A DNA stretch of 64,000 bases from Glandiceps talaboti (GCF_964340395.1 NC_135557.1:6338716-6402715), one strand, 5' to 3'; shown: positions 35,989-52,299, counted from the stretch's first letter. The notes: generated from the letters alone by a model not told the origin. Program-made: numbers and translations.

Positions 35989-36720
35989 TAACTATTTGAT
36001 ATGGTGGAGATCAGAACCCGATGTAAATGTGGCCAATTGGTACTGGCCAGCTTCTTGCCTGCTAATTGCCTTTCCCCGAAGTAAAGCTAGCGAGTCACCA
36101 TAAATAAAAGCTAACTTCCTGGAGAAGAAAAAGGTGATACCAACTTCTACACGATTCTAGTAATATGGGACTCAAGGGAATGCCTGCAAAGAAATTACCC
36201 AGGATGTCAATAGGAAAAAGTACTTCCCTTGTCTAGAAATAGAACCGACAAGGATGCCACGTCAATGGAGGATTTGTGACCATGAATGTCTTCAAAATAC
36301 CAAAGTTTGGAACTGTGAGAACCAAACGAAATGTCAAGCTATATAAGACTGACGACAGAGTTGAAATTCCAAAACCCAACTGTTAACAAGTAAGAACCAT
36401 GAAAAGAGAATTGAAGACAAAATTTAGGAACAGTATTAAAGAAATGGAATGACAGAGTGAACTATTGTATGTGAAAAGTGAATTATTACATGAACTCTGA
36501 CCTTATTTAACCATACGGCATTTAATTTGTTATTATGGTATTTTGTCAATCCAATGACTTTAACTCATAGAAAACTATTTCTGCATAACGTTTAGACAAG
36601 ACATTTTCTGTCTGACTTTGCTTTTCATATTCATGTTCGACAACATTATGCGGAGGTCTCGTGGTCACTTAAATTAGATGGATTAGTATGGCGTCTGAAC
36701 TTAAGAGACGAGATATCTTA

Positions 36721-37088
36721 GGCCAAATAAAAAAAGTTGTCTGATTCCGGTTACCCGACCCCACCTAGTTTTTCACGCCGACCCTAAATTTGTTTACGTA
36801 TTCGAGAAAATAATAAAATTGCGAAAATCGTGAAGTCTCGCAAGAAATGGTGGGTGCAGAAACTGACATCAACTTAAAAAGACAATATAAAAATATTCTT
36901 CCAATCTGTAATGGCTGTACCTCTGATAGAAAGGCATAAACAACACAGAGACCATTTGAAAAAACAATGGAAAAGCTGAACTAGACACTCACACATGAAA
37001 AAAATATATAATAAAATAAAATAAAAAATTTACCCACCCCACGTATTTTAATATTTAATGTAATCGGAACCACATATTGTTTTACGCC
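36721..37088. mobile_element. Harbinger-type MITE, copy B (368 bp)
   Basis: Begins GGCCAAATAAAAAAAG and ends GTTTTACGCC, with TTA on both sides (36718-36720 and 37089-37091). Same internal blocks as copy A (TAGTTTTTCACGCCGA, TGTAATGGCTGTAC, AATGTAATCGGAAC). Confidence 0.8.
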
Positions 37089-37309
37089 TTATCTACGAAT
37101 ATTCTACTTCTAGCCGTCAAATGCTTTCTTCGTGAGGATTGGGAATGGAGTTGGGACTTGGGAGTGATGTTTAATTCTATGATGTCCCTCGTCACATCGA
37201 TTTCTTTATGTTTTAATTATTTCAAATAAATTTGAGAACAAAACTCATTTATTTATTTATATGGATTGAGACAAGCCTTTAGACAGGTATAATAGTACCA
37301 TTAATCTAT

Positions 37310-37690
37310 AATTTCTACTTTAGCCGGTAAATGTATTTCCGACATAATGTGTCTATTTCGAGTGTAGTGACTGGCATCTACAGTCATGTCTAGACACGCT
37401 ATGTATTGTTGTGATGTAGATTGCCTGTATATCTCAAAAGTGACGCTAATTAAATACGTATTTTATATTGTTTAATGTATTTAGAACAAAAGTGTCGTAT
37501 AAGTTTATAGTTGCAGTTCCTGTGTTTTGGGAACACTGGCGAGAGCGTTAGCTAGAGACGGACTTGAGGATTTTGTAACTGCATTACTTCATCTAGTACT
37601 ATAAAGTTACAAAATCCTCAATTTTGCCTCGTCCGATCTCAGAGCGCTGTCTATCTACAGAAATATAGTCACATTGTTATGCTCTATTCT
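37310..37690. repeat. Interspersed repeat B, copy 2
   Basis: Best-preserved copy, starting AATCTATAATTTCTACTTTAG. It carries a roughly 62-base hairpin insertion (37564-37625). Confidence 0.7.
37564..37625. repeat. Perfect 17-bp inverted repeat (hairpin element)
   Basis: TTGAGGATTTTGTAACT (37564-37580) is the exact complement of 37605-37621, with a 24-base loop. The loop plus right arm (37581-37625, 45 bases) recurs exactly at 37849-37893. Confidence 0.9.
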
Positions 37691-37848
37691 GGCTACTAGG
37701 TGCGTCAATACGTCCTACTACTTGATACAACTAACACGAGCAGCAAAGCGTTAGAAACGAATAAATGTCCGTTTGACAATATCAATCAATATCAATATCA
37801 ATCCATCTCGATTTTTCACCCGTCATGATTAGCATTCGTCAACGATAT

Positions 37849-37893
37849 GCATTACTTCATCTAGTACTATAAAGTTACAAAATCCTCAATTTT
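37849..37893. repeat. Second copy of the hairpin's right half
   Basis: A 45-base exact duplicate of 37581-37625, without the left arm. Confidence 0.9.
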
Positions 37894-38286
37894 ACTGTGT
37901 GTACTCCACTTCTAATGTCGTACAATGTTCACCATTGCGATAAGCGTAATGTACTTTTAACATCAATTGTGTCACAGTACGTTGGTTTGGACAATACCAG
38001 CAGCGTACAATACCAGCGGCTTAAACTACGATCGGGCGTATTATTGGAAACACACAATTATTTTACTCATTTTGCTTTAGTTGCAGTTAGTTCGATAACT
38101 GTCACCGACTGTCTAGGGTATTTTCGTCAGGTCTGTTATCCGAATGTATAGAGACGAAGTTTTTAGCAGAATACAGTATAACACACAATGTCGTCTGAAT
38201 ACCATGCGAAAAGTGCGATCGCATTGATAAGAATTCTCTGTTGACCTCTAGGGTACATTGTAGTAGCATCCTGAAACAGACATGAA

Positions 38287-38351
38287 ATGATCTACCAACC
38301 CACCCTGTTTTGAAATTGGGCATTATCATATCGGAACCACACTATTTTCGC
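38287..38351. mobile_element. Harbinger-type MITE, 3' fragment
   Basis: Matches only the right end of the MITE family (CTACC..CCCACC...GTTTTGAAATTG...ATCGGAACCACAC...CGCC). Confidence 0.6.
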
Positions 38352-39004
38352 CAAAAATTGAACGTTGAATGATAACATTCTTTGCCTTCAGTGAATTTGT
38401 TTCGAAACTGTTTATACCTAAACATTCACGTCATATTTATCTCCCTCTGAGTTCATTGTCGAACATAAATCTAGCAAATTATGTGAATATTCATATATTT
38501 TCACATGTTACACGTCCTCTGTTTTCCTGACTACCTTTAAAAAACATTTGCCTAAAATGCTGATTTGGCTAATTTTGACTACTACAGTGGAACGGAAATA
38601 TGGTCTGCTTTGTCTGTGCTCGGGAGCCAAGTTTGAAATGTTGGTCTTTCGCTCCGCATTATGCTATCGAAGCTTTCCAACTGAGTTTCACATTTTCTCA
38701 TTTTTTTCAGTTGTTCGTCGACAGTAGCTGTCCATGCTTATTAATCTTACCTTTACATTCTTTACCTGTTTTCTGCAGGTTAACATATTTGAATTAAGTT
38801 TCATTATCCACTAGCTTTCTTGATTGCAGGTAGACAGAATGTCCTAACAATCCTCTCGCCAAACTTGTGATTAAATATTAAACTAGGTAGACACATAGAC
38901 TAGGTGTTGTAAAAATCCTTAGAATGCATGTTCCCTGGCGTAAACTCAGTGATTCTAATTGACACAATGTGGGAACTAATCCCTAAGAAATCGTGATCAC
39001 TTTA

Positions 39005-39387
39005 GTCCTAATTTTTTTTTTTTTCAAGTTACCCCACCTAGTTTTTCACTGCCGACCCTAGCATTTTTACATGGGCCTTTTTAGGCCTTAAGAAGTATTA
39101 AGTTAAACTTAAATGTTTTTAACTATTCCAGAAAAACATTAAATAGCGAAAATTGTGAAGTCTCTCGAGAAATAGCGAACGCGGAAACTAACATCAACTT
39201 CAAAAGACATTATAAAATTGTTCTTCCAATCGGTAATGGCTGTACATCTGATAGGAAGAAAGCAATAACACGTGGACCATATGGAAAACAATGGAACAGA
39301 TAACTACCTGAACAAGACACTCTAAATCTACCTACCCCACCTATTCTAAAATTGATCGTATTCGAAACCACACAATTTGCTTAGACC
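39005..39387. mobile_element. Harbinger-type MITE, copy C (383 bp)
   Basis: Flanked by TTA at 39002-39004 and 39388-39390. The left terminus is altered by a T run, but CCCCACCTAGTTTTTCACTG and the later internal blocks are clear. Most diverged of the full copies. Confidence 0.7.
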
Positions 39388-39856
39388 TTAGGAATCAAAT
39401 ACTAACTTATTTGTTTTAACTATATGTCGTCAGAAAGCCATAATAACAGTGATCAGTGGATTTATTTGCAATTTTTTTTTTTTTTTTAAAGTGTTAAGTC
39501 TACGCAATAGGGAAATCCATTCATACAGATATTGAATTATCATATCTCATTATAATCTAATATTTTATTCATACAACTAAGTATGTTTGTTTTCATCTAT
39601 TACTATATCTTTTCCAGTTTAATCAGCAAACATTTATAAAGGTTTCCTATTGACGAGCCAAGTAGTCTTTTACTATCAATTTAAAACGTATTGTAATAAC
39701 TGTTTAGTTACTTTCAAATTGTATTTTACTAATTGTACCCTATTTGTAAGTAGTCTATGAGTGTATACACCGAACAAATGTACAGTGTGCAGGAACGAAA
39801 GTCAGAACGGATACAACTGTTACATGTGTCTATATCTCGCAGAGGGTAATATATAT

Positions 39857-41069
39857 ACACTTAGCATTTTGGGTGTTTGAGACACACACAATCCTTGTTT
39901 GAGACACACTGAATCCTGTTCATAAGAGCTTAGCATTTGACGTTTTGCTCTACAATTTACTCTAAAACAGAACACTTCAAAATATGCGTTAGTCGGAGGT
40001 GACTTCTTCAAAGCATCCTGCTTTACACACTGTTACAATTTCGTGTGGTGTCTAAGACACACTAACTTCTGGTCTGTCGAACAGAGTAAATTGACATTAA
40101 CTCGCAATATTAGAACATGTGGCTTTCCATGTTGAAGAGAGCGCTCAAGCAGTCAGTAGACGTCTACGCGATGTCCATTGTTTTCGTTGACCATCCCGCT
40201 TTCCACTGATATTTCTTGTATCTCCTTTTTAACCCCTCTCTCGCTGTGTCTTTTCGTACAGTAGGTATGTCCAGTGTCTACATCAATTTCTAAAAAGTGG
40301 TATATGGTACGCTCAAACTTCAATGATTCTTCATCCAAATTAGATGGTACTGTGCCGTGAAATTAGTCCTGCTTGCATACAGAGTAAGTCGTCCCCAATT
40401 GAGCGAAACGCGTACACCGTCTGCAAGCAGGACTACTGTGATAGTGACTCTTGAGAATCGCAATATCACAATTTATGATCTATTTTCTTGGTCACGGTCC
40501 AATGGATGTTTTGCATCTCATGAAATCGTAAACAGGGGGTACTTTTTCAGATCACCCTCCGAGAATATGGGTAGGATGCCCCATTTCTACTCTCTCTCGG
40601 AAGAAACTTCCCCGGCGAAGGCCCGGGTAGAAAGGTCACGTAATCCAGTACTGTGTGCAGTGTATGGATTAAGTGTCATTGAAGGTAAAACCTGCCGGAT
40701 TTCTGAAAGAAGGTTTTTTTGCAGTGATTTTCTCCCAGATTCACTATAAAAAGGACGTGGGTTCTTTTCCATTGAAATATTGACTGAAAAATGGGTACAT
40801 ATAAAATTTCGCTACCAAGCATGGGTACCCATACATGGGTATCCATGATCCAGCGACTGCCACCGCTAGGGCATCGAAGAGTTATAATTGTACGGAGTTT
40901 TGGTTACCGAAACCACCCGTCGTGAAGACTGCCTGTAGTGTCAATCAACCAATGTTGACGGCCGTTTAATGTGTTGTGTTTTAGAGTAAATTGTTGCAGA
41001 AAATCCCCAAATGCTAAGCTCTTATGACCAGGATTGTGTGTGTGTCTCAAACACCTAAATGCTAAACTT
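39857..41069. mobile_element. 1.2-kb foldback element with long inverted repeats
   Basis: The left arm 39857-39972 (CTTAGCATTTTGGGTGTTTG, GACACACACAATCC, CATAAGAGCTTAGCATTTG, CAATTTACTCTAAAACA) is matched inverted at about 40978-41069. The left arm has an internal 22-base duplication. The interior includes a 130-codon frame (40357-40749), with no recognised domain, and a perfect 14-bp inverted repeat TAGTCCTGCTTGCA at about 40364 and 40420. Probably a non-autonomous DNA element. Confidence 0.7.
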
Positions 41070-41127
41070 TTGTGACAAAGAGCGTAATATATATATATAT
41101 ATATTAATCTATCACTATCAATCTGCT

Positions 41128-44189
<3,062 letters not shown>

Positions 44190-44560
44190 ACAATGTCATG
44201 AATCTGTAATTTCTACTTTAGCAGGTAAAAGTATTTTCATCAATGCATATATTTTGAGTATAGTGACTTGTGTCTAGAATTACAGCTAGACACGCTATGT
44301 ATTGCTATGATGTAGATTGGCACTAACTTTAACAATTAGTCTGCATATTGTTGTAGTCATACTGATATCAATATGGATATTATTTTAGTTTAATTAAGGC
44401 TTCTTAGAACAAACGAGTTGAACAAGTTTATATATTGCAGTTTCTGTATTTTTGTGACACATCTTATGGAGTTTTAAGCCATGGACAGGACTCTACCCGT
44501 CCGAGAACTATCTAGCTACATGTAAAGCCATGTTGTGGAATTTAATATTCGGTATACACG
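44190..44560. repeat. Interspersed repeat B, copy 3 (diverged)
   Basis: Retains AATTTCTACTTTAGC, AGCTAGACACGCTATGTATTG and AAGTTTATATATTGCAGTTT in the order seen in copy 2. Confidence 0.6.
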
Positions 44561-45086
44561 CTGCATCACTACAATTATCTACGTGACAGTAGTATACAAA
44601 GCTAAACACTGGTGAAATTACTTTGTTGAAGTAGTTTTGAAACTTTCAGCAATAAATAATTAAATACCATTTTGTTCCATCAACTGAGATACAAATAGCA
44701 GTGTCGAAAATTATCGTGAAATTGAACTCAACATTTTCTCAATTAGAAACTCTGTCCATAACTACCCGTCACTACGGTGTTATGATGTCATTATATACAA
44801 ATTGTAAACAAATCCTAGAAAATCCCACATGTGATGTTAAATTAGTCGAAGAGTAAAACCATTTAAATGTACTGAATTATTACTAGTAAGCACTTAAATA
44901 TAAACTGTGATTTCCTTATCCAATCGTTCAGTTTTAACACATTCTTATCATTGCTACTATGGTTTAGCTATAATTTACTAGTGGTAGACTGGTAGCAGTG
45001 CATATCGACAAGAAAAAAATAGAGCTAATAACATACACATGGTAATTTCATTTAAAAAAGGACAAGTTTACAAAATTATAACTTAC

Positions 45087-45150
45087 TTGCAAAATAAGCC
45101 AATATTCCCACCGCCACCAAGGCAACGCGAGACGATTTGAACAGCCACAT
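45087..45150 (-). CDS. Possible first coding exon with signal peptide
   Basis: On the minus strand ATG at 45150 in context CAAAATGT starts 21 codons: MWLFKSSRVALVAVGILAYF then A, followed by one base and a strong donor GTAAGT at 45086. A short basic start followed by a hydrophobic core fits a signal peptide or anchor. Its phase-1 end matches the phase-1 start of the CTLD exon at 21343. They are 24 kb apart, and the part of the domain with the first cysteines is missing between them, so the link is a guess. A TATAAAAA-like box lies just upstream, close to the ATG. It may instead belong to another gene or be chance. Confidence 0.4.
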
Positions 45151-45466
45151 TTTGATGAAATTGTATCTTTTTATATCAATACAATGTTTCCAACATCGTC
45201 TCTACGTAGACGTTTCCCGAGATGTGTAGTTTACATCTCCGGTCAAAGAATACATGTTTGGGTAGTCATGACACGTCATGAGTACGTATCACTTGAAGTG
45301 TGGGTAGGCCATGATGAATAGATGATGAGGTGAAACCATATAAACTCTGATATGTAAATACTTTTTTGATAATGTCTTTTAAGCGTGTCAAATATATATG
45401 TATCTTGTCGATGTTTGTATTTCCATACCAGTTTAAGTCACATTTCAAATGGCAAACACAGCCCAA

Positions 45467-48400
45467 ATTTGCAGTTCCACCTATATGTTAGTACTGTGGT
45501 CCTATATCAGAAATTACCATAGGCATATCATATTTCTTCAAAGGAGAATGATTAAATTGCTGTTCTGTTTGAAAACACTGCGGGACGAACCGGTACCCAT
45601 TTGTTTCATATTCCGCGAAGCGCCGACTGTGCCTGAAAGGTCAACAGCGGGGTCAAATTTGACAAGCATCTAATGAATATTCATAAGGCGGTATATTACC
45701 GTCTGGTTTACAACGATTTTGTTCGTACTTGCCGCATGAGATATACATGTATGTCGACAGGCCGTATATTATTGTGCCAGTGTATTAATGTTTATGAATC
45801 AAGGAGATGCCTAAACTGGATAATTTTCTCGCAGTAGTCCTTTATTTATATCTGCACTGCATTTTGGATTTTTGGCGCCGTCATTTTTAGAGACGACCAG
45901 CCAACATGTCGTAACATTGTATCAATTTCCAGTGAAAAGAATATCGATCGATACGTCCACTGTTGAGTTACAGTGGAAAGTTCGTTTGTATATTATTTAC
46001 ACTCCTTGATATTTTGTCGTGTTAGGACCTTATATCTTACATATATCAGCCAACATTTGGTAGTTTTGATTTTAGGATGAAGTGCCCTTGTAATTCGTAC
46101 TTTTTATAACATTTACTGACCTATTTTCGTAATTTCAAGCCTACTTTAAAGATGCGTGTTGGCGTAAATATCGTTAGTTTTGTCAACGGCTAAGAATACT
46201 TGACGATAAAATCATACTCAAATGCAGATTACAATAATATAGAGTATTAATTCAAAATTCTAAAGCGATACGAATTTAGCCTATTATACTCCGAAAATGG
46301 ATGCAAAATTTGAAAATCATAAGTCGAAATTTGAAAAAATTGAACCGACGAGAAGTTCGCACCTTGTTGAATTCAGTAAACGCCATTGTGGTCTATGGGA
46401 AATCACGCAAAATCATGGCATCGCCGTGGATACTCGTCACCTCATAAAACCCCTTGGTTTAACTTTTTTATTTTTCTGTTACTTCAACCAATATTTGAGA
46501 TGACATGTCTCACTATGTCGCCCTAAAACTCTATCGTTTTACTTTTTCGAATTTCAATCCCATTCAGGAAAAATGTTAAGTTTTCCGTCTTTCACTCGGT
46601 GGCCGCGTATTTTAGTACGCCAGGCATATGAATGTTTACGACTCTATGAAATATTGAAATTATGTAACTATGGCTTTGATAATACCATATGTTATAGTAC
46701 TGAACATCATGTACATGATACACTAAGTTTGATATTTGTATTCCGGTGTGCAGTGTAGTAAATATGACTGTACTCTTTGACTATGCTAAATTTAATTTAC
46801 TGAGCCGTGTGCGCGTCTGAGACGTGATTGTCCAGTGAAGGTCTATACGCGTAAAAGAAACAAAATAGGGAGTGTTCGATCTGCAGTGAAAGAAGTATAT
46901 TAATTATTATCAATATGTACAAGGCAAATGATTACATTGATACAGTGAATGTATTAAGGCTACTAATCGTCTTCGCTCTGTGAATTATGTTAGTTTTAAC
47001 ATATGAAACCAATCTCCAAGGAATTATGATACACCTGTTATCGTCATCACCTCATGAAGTTGACATAGGTTTTTTTTTCAAATTGTCTCACACCACTGGC
47101 TTTGTTATATCAATGAGCTCTGTTTGTCACAAGGTATGTTTTAATGTTGCAGTTCAATTCGTTTTTGACTTGTCAGCATCTGTCATTTTTAAATATAGGT
47201 TCAATAGTTATATATAATATAGTGTCGGCTGTTTCACAATCAACGCTGTGCTAGGGAGCAAAATTGGAAATTTTTGTAGCAGCTTAACGTAATCCTAACA
47301 TATAGTCTAGGAAATGCTTTGATAAATAATTCTCAATTCTTCTATTCTTCAACATGACTAGATTAATATGTTTGTACATTTTGTGTTTTCGACACTATAC
47401 GTTACAAACACTACAAATCATCACATTCCATTAAGGTCTAGGTTATACATACTAGATATGCCAGTTTATGTTGTACATAGTAGGTATCGACATCTAAAGT
47501 TGTCTAACATACCAAAACAACCTTACTATACCTACAATAGTAGTGCTATGACACTACCTTAAATTTAGAGATAATACCACTTTTGTGTGACTTTCAAATC
47601 TGATTGTGTACTCCTATACATCTCCTGGCTTCAAAACTATTTTTCCCCATTAACTTAATATTACTAAGCTAAACTAATACCAGGCGAAGTGTGGTTATCA
47701 CTGTTATTTCGGTTTTGTATGCCAATATAATTCGATGTAACCAAAACCACATAAACTTTTATATCCAAACTTTTTCATCGATAGTGCTTTTTACGCATGT
47801 TAAATGAATGAATAGGGACTCGATTCCACTAACACGGTGGTGGTGGTGATGATGATGATGAATACATTTATTAGAATAAGATCTATTTTTGTCTTCACTC
47901 CGATTAATTATCTTGTACAGATGAAACCAATCAATTATTTGTTTGTGGACAGCATACACCTATCATTGTAATATCATGGTGATTGCTTTCAGAAAGGTTC
48001 TACTCCATCGACCTAATTATATGGAGTAGTACATGTAGAATAAGATTCTTCTAGCAACACATAATTTACTATTAGGAATCAACTCAAAGTAACTTTCCCG
48101 TACATGGGTTAGTATGATTGCTTTTATTTAGCCTGATGCAGGTGTAGTACGAAGAGTGCCATCCTGTATGACAGAGATACAAACAGTGATAATATGAAAA
48201 GAGCGAAAACGACAATGACAATGACAAAGTCACTGTGGTAATGTCCTTTAGTCCTATACAGGATATGCTCATCGTCATGAACCATGTCATGTTTATTCTA
48301 TACTTCTCCTTATGAAAGCCAATCTTGGCCAAAATTCGCCAAAAGATATAGGGATATGCTGGTTAATGTATTTGCTTTTGTTTAAAATGCCCGGGTAGAA

Positions 48401-48880
48401 ATTCAGATATCTTAGTCAAGGAAATTGTATAATATGTCATTTTTTATGGATAATATTCAATGTGAAGTTCACTCTTTTAGCCTGGCTGTATTTTGAGGAA
48501 TGATGAAAACTAACCATTTCTGATATTGAAACTGGTCAGTTCTGCAAGGAATAATTACATTGCTGGGAAAAAAATAAACAAGAAAAGACCACAGGCATAT
48601 AAAAAGGGAAGGCATATCTAATTGCTGAATTCAGATTACAAACTTGTAACCAAATGTTTGACAAAAAGGATGAAAAAACTGTTACCCCCTTCTATCCATG
48701 AAAAACAAACAGTAATTTACCAGGTTTATTGGGATACTCGATGGAAGTATCCTAGATTATACTGCTGAAAAATACATCATTAGTATCGTACTAACAGTAG
48801 ATTCTGAAATAAAAAGCATTTCATGAACTTGAATGGCCGTTCGTATTCAAAATTCTTTAAGCATTTAACTTTGGTTCCAA
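45467..48880. other. No gene recognised
   Basis: Mostly unique AT-rich DNA. A small (GGT)(GAT)n tract lies at 47835-47861. The longest frames (for example 46297-46503) have no recognised domain. Confidence 0.45.
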
Positions 48881-48894
48881 CTTTATCTAGTGGA

Positions 48895-49700
48895 TTAAAA
48901 TGTTATACTCAAACATATCAAAGTATAAAATGAATAGCCGTTTCAGTGCAGAATACTTTGCAGTGTCTCTTGGAGTTCGGCAGGGATACCCTATCTCGCC
49001 ATTATCATTTGTACTTGCTTTATAAATTTTCCCCATTTCTGTGCGGTCTGAAGAGAGTATCAAGGACATTGTTTATGAGGACATTCGTCTAAAGAATGCA
49101 TTCTTTGCTGATGATCTTACATGGTTTTTGGAAGGATGTAACATCTGTTAATCACCAGTTTGACCTTCTGCGGGATTTTCAATCAACCTCTGGTTGATCT
49201 GTAAACAATGGCAAATGTGAAGTAATGTTGCTTGGTAAATGACGTAAACGTAAATCCAAACCATTAGGAGTAAAATGGCCTTACGGACCAATTACAATTG
49301 TAGGGGTATTCATATCCTATGACAAAAGAATACGTATAACCTACAAAAAATCAAAGCGTTGTGTATTTTACGTTTACTCTACATGCATAATCTCACAGAG
49401 CCTCACGTTGACCACCTAAAAAAGTATAGATTATTGTTTTCCCTTCTATGGAACCATGGAATATATTACTTAAAAAGAAACTGAAAGTAGTAGGTGGTCT
49501 TCAGGTACTTATACCGTGTAATTACAACAATGTATCAAGTCCCTATCATTGTTTTTAACAGACTTTGAATTAAGTATACTGAATACCTGAAGAAAAGTTA
49601 CAATGGACACGATCCAAGAAAATGTTTTCTTTACAGAGTATATAGAATAATTGCAACGTGATTATTGGGGGTAAAATTGTATTTTACAAAGAATGTTATG
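48895..49700 (+). pseudogene. Decayed L1/Tx1-like reverse transcriptase
   Basis: The plus strand reads SLGVRQGYPISPLSFVLA (RT box with the RQG..SP signature) at about 48965. After stops comes FADDLTWFL at about 49105, the catalytic box, then SINGKCEVMLLG-like and LGVKWPYGPITIVGVFISYDK blocks near 49210-49330 in shifted frames. Later parts resemble the L1-group RT thumb. Many stops and shifts show an old inactive copy. Upstream endonuclease sequence was not recognised. Confidence 0.75.
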
Positions 49701-50209
49701 ATGCGTGTTTTACTTATCATGGTCAGCTCTTTGATAGAAGAGGGAACTTGTTAAACTGGGATGACCGGGTTTCAATCATTACTATGCCATAGTATGCATT
49801 TATCAAATGGTTGGGTATCATCAAATATATTCTAAAAAGGTGGAAGGAAAATCCAAATTTCAAACCTTTAAATCAGGAAGAACATGCCATCAATATTTCC
49901 AGATGCCTGTTGCAACTTGCATCATTGTAAAACCAAAATCACTATTCCTAAACTCACATCTATATATGTAATCCCACCTCGTTCACGAACATTTTTAAGC
50001 TTTGGAAACCCCTGTTAACGACTAGGAATCAACTTTAAGCGTACAATTGACACAAACCTTAGAAACTTTCAATGCAAAACAAATCAAAACATTATGATGA
50101 CAAACGCACAATTACATAACACGGTTCCACCAAAAGATCCTTCTGCTGCTTGTACATTGTCTGGAATATGAAACAATTATTCACTTATTTTAAGACCGTG
50201 AAGTAATTA

Positions 50210-50651
50210 TGTTGGGTGTCGTAGAGTTGAACGGTATAAGTATGGATAGTCCAGACGTTACACTCTAGCACTCACACTCTCATACTCTCGTACGGGATCG
50301 TTCAGGTCCAAGTCGGGAATTAGTCACAACTGAGAAGATATTTCGGCTTGCCAGAATCACCTAACCCAGTCCTTCTCTCCTCTCCTGATTCTGGATGTTT
50401 TATTCTCATCTTAAGTATACTTCGAATACAATGGAATTTACACAACGACTATATAAATAGCAAGTCACACCCTAAGATCATGCCATCATAAAAGTTATTA
50501 TGTACTTTTCTCTAACCAATCATGTGAATTTCAGTTACATCATGTTTGCCCAGATTCGTCATCGCCAGTCTATTTCTGACCTATGGCCGACAATGCCGAA
50601 AAGTAGAATTTATTCCCATAATTCCGAAATACGATATTTTGGATCGTAACA
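50210..50651 (-). mobile_element. Solo LTR (442 bp)
   Basis: On the minus strand the unit starts TGTTACGATCC and ends ACACCCAACA (TG...CA), flanked by ATTA on both sides (50206-50209 and 50652-50655). It contains an AATAAA signal in the second half and a TATA-like stretch. There is no internal retroviral or Gypsy-type coding region and no primer-binding site next to it, so it is most simply a solo LTR of a Gypsy-like element. Confidence 0.7.
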
Positions 50652-51511
50652 ATTAAAGTAATTAAGACATTTCGACAACTTTGATAAACACCTATGTGCG
50701 CGAACCATGGTTTCAGCAGAGCAGCTTCTTTTGGGTGAAACGTTATTACCGATTCTTTTAAACTTTCTTCTGTTTATGGAAAAGGAATGTATTTATTGTA
50801 TTTTATTGTCATTGTAATGAGAAGGTACAAATCCTTTATACTGAGGATAAAAAAACAGAATTTGTCATTACCAATCGTGAGAAGTATAAAAGTTAAATAA
50901 TTAAAAAAAACTGTAACTGACTCACATTGCGTAAAATAATAACGTAACTCACTTACAATATGCACATGTTTTAAATATATTATGGCGAAAGAAAATTTAT
51001 TTCCGATAACATGGCATCAGATAACGGGACTTCGTGGATTGCTCAATAGGGAACATGTGGTGAAACAATTTTATCGTCTATTGCGTAATTTTTGTTGCAT
51101 TAAACGTCTACCAAAACGAATACAAAACTTCTAACTTATTTTTAAAAAAACAACAACATCAAAACAAGTAAATACCAAAATTTTCAAAATATATAAAACC
51201 GGCACTATCGGATTGACTTGTAAATGAACACATACGTTATTAGGATGGAAGACAATCACTTGTATCAACAAACTTCTAAGGTGGGAGGGGGTGGGGAGTT
51301 AACAATGCGGAAATACATAAGTATTAAAAAACTGTCGAACAATCTTCATAAGGCGAAAAAAACAATACTTGTGAGTTTCCGATAACATGGTCGCAGAATG
51401 TATGATAGGTAGGTCGGGATTTTATATTTTTTTACTTTATCTCTTTAATTAGAGGAAATATTAGCAAAATGTCGGTCAGAATGCCCCTTCTGTGATTGTT
51501 TGATGAAATAT

Positions 51512-52291
51512 GTACCGACACCACAACGTGCATGAAGGTCAAGAAGACAAAGAATTTTTTTTAAAAATGTTTATGATCGCATGCTTAAACTAGGGTCGGT
51601 TGGGTTATCGGAAGCACACATTTCTTTTTCTATTTGGCCTAATCGAATCGAAAAACAAAATACCAATGAATAAAAACAAATTCCAATATAACTCGGAATG
51701 GAAAACCATTTAAACACAGATGGCTTATTATCGAAAGTATGTATTCCATCCTGAAATTTAAAAAAGTGTTTAAGTCCTATCTTCGTCACAAATGGACTAT
51801 TGTCATCACCACCAGGTGCGTGACTAACGCAATGAAACCAAAATATATACAAATAACAAGTCTTGAAAGTCTATTACAGGATTGACTTATAACCTGATGC
51901 AGTACCGACACCACAACGTGCATGAAGGTCAAGAAGACAAAGAATTTCTTTTAAAAATGTTTATGATCGCATGCTTAAACTAGGGTCGGTTGGGTTATCG
52001 GAAGCACACATTTCTTTTTCTATTTGGCCTAATCGAATCGAAAAACAAAATACCAATGAATAAAAACAAATTCCAATATAACTCGGAATGGAAAACCATT
52101 TAAACACAGATGGCTTATTATCGAAAGTATGTATTCCATCCTGAAATTTAAAAAAGTGTTTAAGTCCTATCTTCGTCACAAATGGACTATTGTCATCACC
52201 ACCAGGTGCGTGACTAACGCAATGAAACCAAAATATATACAAATAACAAGTCTTGAAAGTCTATTACAGGATTGACTTATAACCTGATGCA
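51512..52291. repeat. Near-perfect tandem duplication, 2 x 390 bp
   Basis: 51512-51901 and 51902-52291 differ at only one base that I can see (T run at 51548 against C at 51938). Both contain the same 93-codon minus-strand frame because 390 is divisible by three. Its end resembles the MITE-type sequence (ACTAGGGTCGG...GGGTTATCGGAA), so part of the unit may be element-derived. Confidence 0.97.
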
Positions 52292-52299
52292 GTTCACCA

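Noticed and set aside
40357-40749. 130-codon protein gene
   Set aside because: Lies inside a foldback element, starts near a 14-bp hairpin and has no recognised domain; the opposite strand is also partly open.
45266-45466. Minus-strand frame with N-W-Y-G-N-T-N, resembling the end of L2/Rex1-type RT
   Set aside because: Only a short motif resembles the family; the rest does not follow the expected pattern, so I could not support an element.
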